Source: Ectocarpus siliculosus
Lineage: Eukaryota; Sar; Phaeophyceae; Ectocarpales; Ectocarpaceae
Assembly (NCBI GenBank): GCA_000310025.1
Contig: FN649727.1
Coordinates: forward strand, 8,899,734-8,963,733
Reading direction: 5' to 3'
DNA length: 64,000 nucleotides
Shown here in pieces: positions 1 through 10,602 of this stretch; position 1 is the first letter of the stretch; the number at the start of each line of letters is the position of its first letter. Under the pieces are notes generated by a model that was not told the DNA's origin, ran no database searches, and saw only the letters and a list, made by a program, of their open reading frames with translations. Made by a program: the position numbers and the translations under genes.

Positions 1-310
1 CTCCGACACGCAATTGTGCTGTGGCCACACGCTGCGATCGCGCTTGGTGCATGCGACAAGTGTACGAGCGGGACGGTTGCTACCCTGCTTTCTACGCCGT
101 CAAGGACTGTGGAGGCGGTTGCGGAGCGAGGTACATGTTCGACAAGCGGGTTCTACGCGGCACGAGGAATGGGTCGGACTGCTCCTGGCATGTATTCAAG
201 TCGTGGGACGACAGGAAGCTGCCGGACTTCATTGCTTCTAAGTCGGGACACTTCATCATCAGCTCGTCGTTGCTCCGGGACACGGCGATAAACCAGACAA
301 CCAGCAAGTA
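1..310 (+). pseudogene. possible decayed cysteine-rich (GCC2/GCC3-like) fragment
   Basis: The first 300 bases encode, in frame 1, short pieces with the flavour of GCC2/GCC3 repeats: a C-x2-C followed by TSGT near base 50, then a G-x-YS-x-RG-x-TG stretch around bases 190-220. Several expected cysteines are missing and the resemblance moves between frames. It may be the end of a paralogue of the large cysteine-rich gene at 43.7-61.8 kb, cut by the window edge or by the retroelement insertion. The call rests on pattern alone and could be chance. Confidence 0.15.
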
Positions 311-542
311 CGTCCTTTCCTCACACGTGAGCGTACAGGATGCTACCTGCGCCCACGTTACATATAGAAGTACGCAAAATTTTGTGCGTAGATGTTGAGA
401 AGCACGCTGACCTCTATACTTTCTCCTGATCGGTGGTCTACTGGTCATCGTTCTTGCCAAAAAATTCATGCCGCAATAACCTGGCGGGTATTCAGTTTGC
501 CATTCGTCTTTTTGAACGCCAGTAGTCCAACTTGTTGAGCCG

Positions 543-3500
543 ATGTCTCGGCCGGGGATGTATTTACAGTCTGTGCCGCAGGCGCTGTCTCCGCCCTTGG
601 CATCATCTCTCCCACGCCTGCTTCGAACATTAGGGCTCGCTGGAGAGACATCCAACTCTTGTATTACGTCGGCTTTTCCGCTGAACGGCGCGTATCCCTT
701 CCGGATACGGATTACGGACAACGCTGTGACTCGATGTGGTTTACCTACCACGTTGGCTCATTACCTGTTGGGCAAAATGGGTTACGCTGTGCAGCGAGGG
801 ATGCTCCGTAGGGGGCACACGAGAGCAGAAGTCCAACGAGGGCTTCAGGCGTTCCACTTTATCACTACTGCTGTGGTAAAAGAAGCTGACAAAGCAATCA
901 TCAGTAACTGTACGTCAGCGAAAGAGGTCCTCGCGGAACTGGAAAAGGTCTACGATCCAGAGTCACAGGGGTCAAAACAGGCCTTGATGCGGAAGATGTT
1001 CGACTTTGCAATCCCCACACACAGCAACAGCAACCCCATCGAGCACCTCTACTCACTCGAGCTGCTGTATGCCCGCCTGCGCGAAAAGGGGCTCAATGCT
1101 GAACAACCCTTCGTTCTCGCCCACTTCGTTGGTTCCCTCCCACCCGAGTACCAACAAGCGAAGTTCCTGTTGGAGACAGCGACGGCGCTGGATAGAGCCG
1201 AGATCGTCAGGATCGTGAGCACGGTGCACGCGAGCCTCCCGGAGGGGAGGAAGGCTCTGAAGGGTCAGCGTAGGGCAGAGCATGCTCTCCTCGCGAGCGA
1301 TGGTAGCGGCGGGGGAGGAGCGCCGGGCCGCGGCAACAGCGGCCGCCGCAAGGGCGGCGGCGGCGGCGGCGGCAACCACAAGGGGAGAGGGGGTGGCGCG
1401 AAGGCTGGTGGCGGCGGCGGAGGCGGCGACGACGATGCGGGTAGCATGCGCGGTCGCTGTTTCCGGTGCGGCAAGAAGGGCCACCAGGTGGCCAACTGCC
1501 CCGAGAGCAAGCCCGTGCGATGTGAGACATGCAAGGGCTACGGGCACGACAAGAGCAAGTGCCCGACCGAGGAGGCGGTGCTCGTCGTGGAAGTGCCGGC
1601 GGGGGGGGCGTCTGCGGACGCCACAGCACTGGACGTGGCAGAAAAGGCGCTGGTGGTCGGTGACATCTCAGGCGAGTGTCACAGAGTTGTTGGTCGAGGG
1701 GGTGTAGAGCAGGCTAGGCGGGGGAGGTATGTTGCCGATACCGGCGCTACCACCCACATGTTCGCGAACTCAGATGGGTTCGTTCGTTACGAAGAGTGTG
1801 ATCGACGTGTGCGCGTCGCCGCAGGAGAAACCTTCCCTATTGTAGGGTATGGCGACGTGACGGTAACCCTTAGCTCGCGCGACGGTACAACCGACCTGTT
1901 GTTGAAAAGGGTTGCACACGTTCCCCGACTAGATTACAACCTAGTATCTCTCACTTCCCTCTTCGACGACGGGTTCGAAACCAAAACCCTCAATAAGCAC
2001 GAGTTGGAATTGGAGAGAGGGGGGGGGAAGTCGGTGTACTTCCCCCGATGCGGTAACCTGTACGTTCAGCACGGTTTCCGCAAACACTCCGAACAAGTCT
2101 ATGCCGCAATTGCTCCTGGTAGCGCGAAAGCGCTCAACACCCCCGTTGACATCAACGACTTCCACTGCGCGCACGGCCACTCCCACGAGGTGCTGCTGAG
2201 GACTACGGCGAAGCAGCAGGGAACGACGCTGGTGGGCGAGCTCCGGGAGTGCCTGGGGTGCTCGACGGCGAAGGGGCTTTCCAAGCCCATCCCCAACAAG
2301 ACGTCGACCCGAGCATCGCTGCCTCCCATCGCAGAGGAGGAAGAGGAATTCGCGACTGAGGAGGACGAGGTTGGGGAGGGCGCGTCGAGCCAAGGTGGAG
2401 GGAGGGCGGAGGGAGAACCTGTGGATGAAGGACAAGGTTTCAACCTTGGCACGACGACAGCCCCGGGGCCCGCGGGGCTGCCCGCGCGCGAAGCGCCGGC
2501 GGCGCCGCCGGCCGCGCCCCAGGAGTCGGGCGCGGNNNNNNNNNNNNNNNNNNNNNNNNNNNNNNNNNNNNNNNNNNNNNNNNNNNNNNNNNNNNNNNNN
2601 NNNNNNNNNNNNNNNNNNNNNNNNNNNNNNNNNNNGGCGATGGCGCCCCCTCGAGCAGGGAGGGCGCGAGCGTCGCCCCCTCAACCACGTCGGCCGGGTA
2701 TGGCCGATGTGGGCGGCGGCGAGGACGACCGCCGCACCAGCAGCAGCGACAGCGGCAGCGACAGCAACAGCGACAGCGAGACGGATCTCCTGGCGCTCCG
2801 CGGGCCAGAGGCCCGGCGGCTCGCCCGCTTCGACAAGCCGGCGGAACTCACCAGCCGCCGCACCAGAGAGAACCCTCGCAGAAACCCGAGGTACGAGTCG
2901 CCCCCGTCGCCGACAAGTGCCGAAGCCCTGCTCGCCTCGGTGGCGAGCCTGCCCGTCAGCAGCACGGAGGAGTTCACCCGCTGGGTGCTCTCGGCGGTCC
3001 TCCACGCGGCGGAGGGGCTAGAGGCGAGGGTGGTGCGAGAGTTGCTGTTCGAGCGCGCCGAGGAGGCCCACGCTGCGCGCCAAGAAGCGGAGGACTTCCT
3101 GCTGGGTGCGGTGGACCTCATGCTCAACTCGCCAGACGCCTTCGAGACGGCTCTGGCGTCCCACGAGCTAAGTGAATCCCCCATAGGCAAGCGTCCGAGT
3201 GATGTAGAACCCCCCCCCATGACCGTAGCCGGTGTTGCCAAGTCTGTGTACAGAGAGGGATGGGAACAGGCCATGAGGGAAGAATTTGAAGGGCACTTGG
3301 GCACGGGGACGTTTTCATTCGTAGACGACACGCCAGAGGGGCGCAGGCCTGTGAGCTCAAAGGGGTGTTTTAGTTGGAAGACCAACAAGGAAGGGAAGAT
3401 AGACAAGTTCAAAGCGCGTCTGGTTGCTAGGGGGTTTTCGCAAATCCCGAACGTCGATTATTTCCATTCGTCTTCCCCTTGCCCCTCATCCGCATCCATT

Positions 3501-3635
3501 AAGCTGATGCTTGCGGTAGCAAACGAGAAGGGCATGAACCTCAATCACTGGGATGTGAAGCAGGCGTACACACACGCCACGCTAGACGAGGAGGTTTTTC
3601 TGAAGCTCCCCGCTGGGTGCGGGGACAAAGCATAA
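543..3635 (+). pseudogene. copia gag-protease-integrase(partial)-RT N-terminal ORF
   Basis: This is a 1030-codon open frame including the N gap. Gag similarity begins around 700; the first 50 or so codons look unrelated, so 543 may not be the native start. Two knuckles of the form C-x2-C-x4-H-x4-C lie near 1456-1497 (CFRC to ANC) and 1525-1566 (CETC to SKC), after a glycine-rich tract. The protease active site D-T-G-A is near 1737. The integrase HHCC finger (H-x-H, then C-x2-C in LGCS) spans about 2163-2265. Where the catalytic D,D-35-E core should follow, the protein passes straight into an acidic, Pro/Ala-rich linker at about 2320. The RT fingers and palm follow (KARLVARGFSQ, then NHWDVKQAYTHA), and the frame stops at 3633-3635 in mid-domain. 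Confidence 0.85.
2536..2635. other. assembly gap (100 N)
   Basis: Exactly 100 N lie inside the GC-rich Pro/Ala linker of the copia polyprotein. The round size suggests a placeholder of unknown true length. The missing integrase core cannot simply be hidden here, because linker-type sequence already begins about 200 bp before the gap. Confidence 0.98.
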
Positions 3636-4750
3636 AATTGTTAAGGCTGAGCGTGCGATTTACGGTCTGAAGCAGAGCGGTAGGCAGTGGGGGTACCACG
3701 CTGCTGATACGCTAGTCGAGAACGGATTCGAACAATGCAAAGCGGACCCGTGTGTTTTCCGCAAGATGGTAGACGAAGTCGTGGTGATGATTTTCGTGAT
3801 CTATGTGGATGACGTTTTGGTGGCTGGGTCTGACGAGGATTGTGAGGAGTTGCTTGCTTCTCTCAACAAGAAATTTCCCACCAAAAACCTTGGAGAGTGT
3901 GAATGGTTTGACGGGTGTGCCATCGAGAGAGATGTAGAGGCTGGGACTCTTAGAATCTCCCAAACCGCGTACATTGACAGCATGGTGAAACGCTTTGATG
4001 TGCAATCGACCTCCCACATCCCCGCTACCCCCGGTGCCGACCTAGGACCGAAGCGAGATGATGAGAAGGGAGGGGAGTGGCCGGTGAGGGAGGCCATCGG
4101 CAGCATGATGTGGGTGTCGACGTTCTCGCGTCCAGACGTATCGTTCGCCGTGCGTGCGGTAGCGCGCCACGCCCACGCCCCGGCGAAGAGGCACTGGGAC
4201 GCGATACAGAAGATCCTCGGCTACCTAAAGCACACGAGGGACCTCGGCATCACCTACCAACGGGGATCGGGGTTAGGGCTTGCCGTGTACGTAGACGCTA
4301 GCTACGCCGACACGGAGGATAGGCGTTCGGTGTCAGGGTTGGCAGCAACGGTTGGAGGTACCGTAGTCAGCCATGGTAGCAAGACACAGAGCATCGTGTC
4401 TTTGTCTTCGACGGAAGCCGAGTACATTGCTGCCGGGGAGGGCGTCAAGGAAGCGTTGTTTGTGCGTGCTGTGCTTTCGTTTGTTGCCCCAGAGACCAGT
4501 GGTAGCAGCATCCAGGTCCTTGAGGACAACCAGGGGGCCATAGCGTTGGTGCAGAACCCTCAGCTCAGGCCGCCCAAAACACATCGACGTGAGGTTTCAT
4601 TTTATCCGCGGATTGTTTAGGTCGGGGGATATTTCGGTCAAGTTCGTTCCGACAACGGAGCAACACGCGGACCTCCCAACCAAGGCCCTTAGCAGGGCCA
4701 GTCTGCAGTACCACCGGCGCAAGTTGATGAATTTGCCGGAGAAGCTGTAG
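3628..4750 (+). pseudogene. copia RT C-terminus and RNase H, frameshifted
   Basis: Reverse transcriptase continues in frame 1 from about 3628, while the upstream ORF is in frame 3. The conserved YGLKQSGRQW block is followed by the catalytic YVDD box at about 3805 (YVDDVLVAG). Copia RNase H follows, with a VYVDASYAD block, an SSTEAEY box near 4410 and an EDNQGA block near 4525. The open frame starting at its first ATG (3766) stops at 4618-4620. However, recognisable C-terminal RNase H sequence, including an H-I-D-V-R-F block and a TTEQHADLPTK tail, lies in another frame and ends at a stop at 4748-4750. Both breaks are single frameshifts; they could be real decay or assembly errors. Confidence 0.8.
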
Positions 4751-4834
4751 CTGTTTTTTAGCACTTGCATTGGATTTTCTGATAAGTGCGGCCGTTGTGA
4801 TCCGCTGTGATAGCGACGGTTTTTTTTCTTTGTG

Positions 4835-5233
4835 GTGTTAGGGTTTTTTTCGAGGGGTTTTGCCCGGACGCCGGGTTTCCCCTCCACATCTTACCATGTT
4901 GGTATTTCTGATGTATCCAGGGGCGTTCTTGCCCCATTGATGGTTAGTCACTCGCGTGAAGAACCAGGGAGGGTGTTCGAGAGTCTGCGAACATTGGTGT
5001 TTACACGTGCTGTATGATTTGGTGTCACGCAGATTGGTAAGATTGCCGTTTGGTAGGGGGCACCGTGATGTGTCACGTGGCCCCTCCTTGCTGTTGGAGC
5101 GTTGGAGCTGCTCTGTGTGGAGCACTCCCTCTTTCGTCCGTGTGAAGGACGGTCGCCTACCTCTCGTGAAGTTAATACATCACCGAAACAGTCTCACTCG
5201 ATAAATAAGTGGCGTAGGCCGCAAACACTCAAA
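4835..5233 (+). repeat. possible 3' LTR of the copia element
   Basis: Downstream of the RNase H stop a T-rich stretch is followed by TGTTAGGG at 4835, a plausible copia LTR start. The region then runs as non-coding DNA to about 5233, where an ACA-type end could lie. No matching 5' LTR exists in the window, so neither boundary can be confirmed and no target-site duplication is visible. Confidence 0.25.
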
Positions 5234-6382
5234 CAAGGTGGTGCAGTGGTGAGAGGTGCTGCGTTGTAAGACGAGCTTGGCCAATCAGCGCCCGTTTTGT
5301 ATCACCGAAATCGATGATTGACCAAAGCCGCATGTCGCGAGGGAGGCTTCGCCTTTTCTTTGCCCTCTATCTTGCTGCTTTGTGTTAGATCATTGTGGTT
5401 ATTTCATCTTTGGGTACGTGTTTGTTGTGTACCCAATACGGATGTCAGATGGACGGATAGTCGGAAGGATCAAAGAGCGGTGTCAATGTGAAGGACAGCC
5501 GCAAACGTTTTGCAGCGCATGGGAATGGGCCTATGGGAATAGTTACCGCCGCGTGTATAGATAGTCTAGAGTGTACTTGGTGCGAGCGCGCGTCCCGACG
5601 GGTGTCTCTTGAACGGATTCAGTTGAACGGCGGAATGTGCGGGATGTACCGGCTGCAAACGACGTGCACATACAAGGAGCCTACAACCGAATTGCAATTA
5701 ATATTATTTCCGTTTGCCACCCGACAATCGCAGATAGATAAGGTTACGCCATAAAAAACAATCGTACAATCGTACCATTCGCAGTGCACAACCTGAATCG
5801 CGAACAAGATTACCTGTAGTTCCTGCAATCTTTGTCGGAATAGTCTAGGCATCCAACCTTATGGCGTTTGCACAGTACTGTTCGCCGTTGCGTCAAGCCC
5901 ACTTCCCCCCCCCTGCCCTTGCTCCACCGTGGTTTACCTCGAGTCCCTTACATTCCACTTCTCCGGCCTTCATCTCGCTTGTGATTCGAACCGCGGGGCG
6001 GGGAGTCTTTCAGGACGCTAATCACATGTAACTGTCATGTGTTTTTTCGGATTCCTCCGCGTTTTCACGCCTTCCCATATGCCTCTACGCTCTCTCTCTC
6101 TCTCTTGATAGTCCGCGGTGTGCTGACGTTTGCAGCGTGCGTGCGTAACAACAAGAGATACACCGAGCAAGGTCTTGCAGGATTGCTCCGCTGAAACGTT
6201 GTTAGCAGTTGCTACGATTGAAGTCTGTCGGACATAGCACGCCAAAAAACTCGTACTTGGGAATAGACGAGACATTGTTGTTGTTGTTGTTGTTGTTGTT
6301 GTCTTCACCGTTCCGATCTCTCTCTACCCAGTTAGTTCCTTCGTATGTCCGTACTGATCCAACACTCGACGCGGTCGATTCC
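5234..6382. other. intergenic region, no gene recognised
   Basis: No open frame here looks coding. It contains a CT run at about 6092-6104 and a (TTG)n microsatellite at about 6274-6301. The latter gives a false poly-leucine stretch if read through towards the downstream gene. The promoter and 5' UTR of the membrane-protein gene starting at 6383 presumably lie here. Confidence 0.5.
6274..6301 (+). repeat. (TTG)n microsatellite
   Basis: About nine perfect TTG/GTT units lie about 80 bp upstream of the predicted start codon of the seven-helix protein, probably in its promoter or 5' UTR. Confidence 0.9.
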
Positions 6383-9300
6383 ATGGAATGCATCGAAGGA
6401 TGCCAGACCTTCCTCTGGGGAGGCATAGGAGTGCCGACGATTGCCGGAGCCGGAATCTGCTCCTGTACCTGTGGAGATGAGGGATGGTGCGAGTTCAATA
6501 TCCTCGGGCAAGCATCATGTGTTCCAACTACGGCGCACGTGATATTTGGTGCCCTCGGCATAGCCATTTCCGCGGCAGGCTTGTCTCATGCAGCGTACCA
6601 GCTCAATCGCCAGGTAGGCGAGTCCGCGTCTATTCCATCATGTGACTCGTCCCTGTACAATTGCATATTCAAAGACAACTGCCCACAGCTCCGCCTTCAG
6701 TGGGAATTTGCTCTTATAGAGGGAATCCACGTGTTGTTGAAATGACGTGAAAGATTGACATTTCAGGAAGTTTTGACGTGAAGAGGTTGCGCCGCTTTTT
6801 TGGGGGCAAACTCTGACGGCGAAATTTTTGTGAGGAAGCGTCAAAATAAAATTTCACCCAAACATAAAACGACGCGAAAAGATTGACGCTTCAAACATCG
6901 CCAGACTGTGGCTCACACACGCTTGCTCTGCTGCGGTCTGCTGTGCGCGGTCAGCAGCGAACACATTGGCCATGCCTATACTGATTGCTCCTAGCGGTCC
7001 TGCACCCACGCGTCTCGGCAGTTCTCACGGCGGCCAAGTGGCCAGACGCGCGTGTTCGGCGCGCGCGTTCGGTAGATGCGCCGTCGCGAGTGCGCACGGG
7101 CTTTCAGCAGCAAAAAGGGGCATAGGCAGGGGAGTGATTGGGGGAGTCTCGCCCTCGAAGGCAGCACATGGAGAGGAGTAAGGGAGGGTACACGGACTTT
7201 GCCAGTCAGTAGGTGCATTTCGCCCGCCCCCTCACGGGGTTCGGTGCTCTGCTGCCGCAGTGACATCGGTATATACACAGCAGTGCAGCGAGCAGCTGCC
7301 TTACTCATCAGCAACGAACGGCAGTTTGACGCCTGGGAAGTCGCAGTTTGACGCCTGGGAAAAGTCGCCGCGGCAAAGGAGGGAAGGTCGGCGGGATGAG
7401 GCGAAGGGGTACACCTAGTCTCCTGGGAGCCTGGGGGTGTGAGTCTTCGCTTCGGAATGTCGACCCTGGGTGGCAGCCCGAACCAACCTTGAACTCTACC
7501 TCCACCATTTTTTTTTTTCACCTCTCACGTGTCAACGGGCACACGCGGTGCGAATTTTTTCCTGTCAAAACCCTCAACCGTCACTTTATGTTGGCGTCAA
7601 TCCTCAAAGGTCAAAATTCCGCGTCAATCCATAGTGGATACCCTATATTAGTCCTGAGTGTAAACTATCTGGGCTCTCTAAAGTTGCGTCGCAGGAGACT
7701 GCCAGTCGGGATATTTTCACCGTTCGGTACATGAAGGTCGAGGCAGCCCGTACAGTTACTGCTTTCCTTTTCTTGCTTCGCGGCTCTTCTGGCTGGACAT
7801 AGCCCGTCGAATTTTCTCTTCAAGTTTGACACACGTTGACCAACTGCCCATTCAACGGGGTAACGTGTACTACCAACAACACCAAAAAATACGCCGTCTT
7901 CCACTTCGTATGAACTCCTCAGTACCTTATCCTATACTACCACAGCATCCGGCAGTCTTCGCAACAAAACTTTGCTCATTTCACGAACTTCCCGCCGTGT
8001 CACTCGTTCATGATAATAATCAGGCCAAGTTTCACGCCCAACAAATAACGGCTTCTTCGTCGCCCATCGAGGGTTGTCGCCGGCACCTTCATATCGTAGC
8101 AACCGCTCATGCCGGCCTAAGCCTCGTCTACTTCGTCATGATACTTGTTCTAAAAGGCGACCAGCTCTGGGGGTCTGTTATTCTGCTTGCCGGTGTCACT
8201 CAGCTCACGGCTAGCATCGGTGGCGTACTGACGACACGCCTGTGGATTTACACGTAAGTTGGGAGGTTAGCGTGGGTGATTGCCACTCAAGGAGCTATCA
8301 CCGCCATCTGCGGGGCTCTCAACTCTCATCGAAGTCGCATGACTACTGTAGACACGCACCCTAAAGTACCAAGAATAATCACCGGTATAGAAGAACAGTG
8401 GAGCAACGGTCGATATCAAACGACAGGCAAGAACACAATAATATGGAAAAATCAAATTTGCTGCGGAACGTTCCAGAACTTCGGCAGCCTTGATTACCTC
8501 GTACATTGCACAACCGAGTGCTTCCTGCGAGCAAAAAATCTGGCGATCGAAATCCGGATGTTGCGGGCGTGCTAAGCAGTACGGTTTGGGGATGCAGGTT
8601 AAGAAAATGCTTCCCGCAGCACCGATAAAATGGAGTGCGACAAGACCTCGCTAGCCCAAAGAGAAACGGGCATTCGCATTTGAATTCTACACTGTATGAG
8701 ATTCGCGGGAAAGGGTTGAATCTTCCGGCGTAAGACGCCTAAACCTTGATCCCAATGATACTGTATCATGACGGCGGGTTGTAGGCGCTTACAGGGGCTG
8801 GCTTCCCGTCGAGTTCCATTCATTGCGCATGCTGACGAGCTGTACCGTTTCTGCGCGCGGAGAGTATACAAATACCCCTTGACCTTCGTCTGTGTACAGG
8901 CCTTCCGAATGCGCCTTGGGCCCGACGCTCTCGTTGTCTCTCTCCATCTTGCCGACCGCAAATTATTCTTTTTTTTGCCAACAACTCCTGCAGAAATGAC
9001 CCTCGGTTGATGCAAGAGACTCCAGAGATCCTGGCGATATCCAACATGCTGGAACGGCCGGTGGGGCAGTACACCTCTTACGGCGTGTTTTGCATCGGCG
9101 GGGTGATCGCAACGATCCTGGCAGCAGCTAAGCGCGAGCATGCAGCCATTATTGTTGCCACAGCTGCCTTCATATGTCTATGCGTGGCCTGCAATGTGGT
9201 CATCCGAAAGTGTGGCACGTCGCTCGTACGCACTATCAACGGATCTCTGCAGAATACTTCGGCAAACCACCAGACAATTGCCGGCAGCTCATCAGCGGCA

Positions 9301-10602
9301 GCACAGGCAGCAGGACGGGAAGAGGATGGCCATCATACGACGGCAGCAAAGAAAGAAGGAGATCCAAACCTCCTCGCGGCGAGGAAGAAAATCACGATGG
9401 CCATGTCAGTGTGCCTGACAATGGCCGTACAGACCATCTCCATGCTGTTGTTCGCCATCTTCAGCGGGTATGGCCTAGCCGCGCCCCTACTGTTTTTCGG
9501 CATCCCCATGTAAGCATGTTGTGGGCGTACTTCGAACATGTCGTCTACCTACTTGCCACGGACAGCAGAACTACCGTAAAACCCAGCGGTTGCACCTACC
9601 TGTCCTCTCCTTGACCCTTTCCCCCGCCAATTACGCCCAAAATCCAATACGGAAGGTCGGCCCCGGTGGGCTCGAGTTGTGAGAATCGACAGCAATGATG
9701 CTGGGAAGAGAGTACAACACATGGCATGACCACCACTCAATAATACAAGCACAATCTGTAGTTCGTGCTACCATAGCGGGGGGCGGTGACGACGGCAACA
9801 CGCTAACGTTTTTACAACAGCCGCCCTGGAAAATAACGACTTCCGCACCTTGACGCAGACTGCTAACCTTTAGTCTACGTAGTAAAAAGACCCTACGTAG
9901 CTCGGTCTAAGATTGAACTTGACACGGAACCGGGAAGCAGTAAACTGTTCTGGCCTTTTTTTCTGGTTCGGCAAAGTTCTTAATGTACCTCGAGCCCGGT
10001 CGGTGCTTAGTATTTCTCTGTATTTTCCAGACTGTTCCCCTCCCCGTCATACCCGATACCTCCTATTATCAAGCCCTGACGCCGCACTTGTTGTGGTCCT
10101 TTTCTCCCTTTTCCCGTGCCTTTTTGCTGCGTACCCGCTGTTCTGCATACCCGTTGTTATTATGTTTTACTCTTTGGTTGGCAGATGCATATCTTGCTCT
10201 GCGCATTGTTATTCTGGTTCTTGTCTTACACCGTGATCTTTCGTGTTTATTTAAGTTCCCGCAAGAGCCAGTGTTGCCTTCCAAATGGAACCTGTTGTTT
10301 GGATGTATCAATCATTGTCAAGATTGTCCGTGAGTGAACCGTAGTTTTTTCCCCTAACTTTTCCTTCTCTTCTCTTTTCGCTCGGTAAAATCAGGGGCAT
10401 GGTGCCGCTTCTCTGGTTTCTTTTCAACATCCAGCTGCACGCGGGGAGGAGCAAGCCGCGCGTACAGCGCGGGCTATCCGATACAAGCGGTTTGTCCCAC
10501 TGCCCGCCTAGGTTTGGCGAAAAGCTAGTGGCCAAGTTCATCAGCCCCTTGTCGCGGAGAACTCAGGCTGTCGTCCCGACACAGACCCCTGCCTCTCCCT
10601 GA
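6383..10602 (+). CDS. polytopic (about 7 TM) membrane protein, GPCR-like topology, function unknown
   Basis: The model has four exons: 6383-6613, 7946-8253, 8994-9509 and 10395-10602, giving 420 residues. Donors are GTAGGC, GTAAGT and GTAAGC, all acceptors are AG, and phases agree (0, 2, 2). The exon 2 start is the least certain; 8024 also fits. The N-terminus is cysteine-rich (C-S-C-T-C-G-D-E-G-W-C) with no signal peptide. Hydrophobic helices are seen at AHVIFGALGIAISAAG (exon 1), HIVATAHAGLSLVYF and GSVILLAGVTQLTASIG (exon 2), YGVFCIGGVIATILAA, AAIIVATAAFICLCV and SVCLTMAVQTISMLLFAI (exon 3), and one running across the exon 3/4 junction. A hydrophilic loop of about 65 residues lies between helices 5 and 6, and a polar tail ends the protein. 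This resembles a class of 7TM receptors, but no family motif is recognised. No ATG occurs upstream in frame before a stop, so 6383 is chosen unless an unseen exon exists. Confidence 0.65.
6745..7640. mobile_element. possible non-autonomous DNA element in intron 1
   Basis: Intron 1 of the 7TM gene is bounded by two blocks rich in GATTGAC, TTTTGACG and TTGACGC motifs. The left block (about 6745-6890) reads them forwards; the right block (about 7560-7635) reads them as the reverse complement, as degenerate terminal inverted repeats would. No transposase frame lies between. The match is loose and boundaries are rough. Confidence 0.25.
7321..7362 (+). repeat. short direct repeat
   Basis: A 19-bp unit, GCAGTTTGACGCCTGGGAA, occurs twice, separated by three bases, inside intron 1 of the 7TM gene. 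The TTTGACG core echoes the motif in the candidate terminal repeats on both sides. Confidence 0.8.

Larger units (their letters stand above)
543..5233 (+). mobile_element. degenerate Ty1/copia LTR retrotransposon
   Basis: In order on the plus strand are a UBN2-type gag, two CCHC zinc knuckles, an aspartic protease, the integrase zinc-binding region, a low-complexity linker, copia reverse transcriptase and copia RNase H. The order protease, integrase, RT, RNase H is diagnostic of copia rather than gypsy. The element cannot be autonomous as assembled. The integrase catalytic core is absent, the RT frame breaks near 3628, the RNase H frame breaks near 4570, and no 5' LTR matching the 3' flank was found upstream of gag. 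A 100-N gap (2536-2635) interrupts the linker. The right edge is approximate because LTR ends could not be fixed without a second copy. Confidence 0.85.

Noticed and set aside
1207-1629. Long minus-strand ORFs opposite copia gag
   Set aside because: They are the antisense of the glycine-rich and CCHC region and have Arg/Pro-rich shadow composition.
3600-3640. Programmed ribosomal frameshift in copia RT
   Set aside because: The shift lies in the middle of the RT domain, not at a gag-pol border, and there is no slippery heptamer with a following structure. Decay or sequence error explains it better.
5235-5310. tRNA-like sequence (GGTGGTGCAGTGGTGAGAGG)
   Set aside because: It resembles an A box only. 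No B box and no cloverleaf could be made.
6209-6382. Poly-leucine signal-peptide-like extension of the 7TM protein
   Set aside because: It comes from reading through the (TTG)n microsatellite. No ATG opens the frame upstream, so the leucines are unlikely to be translated.
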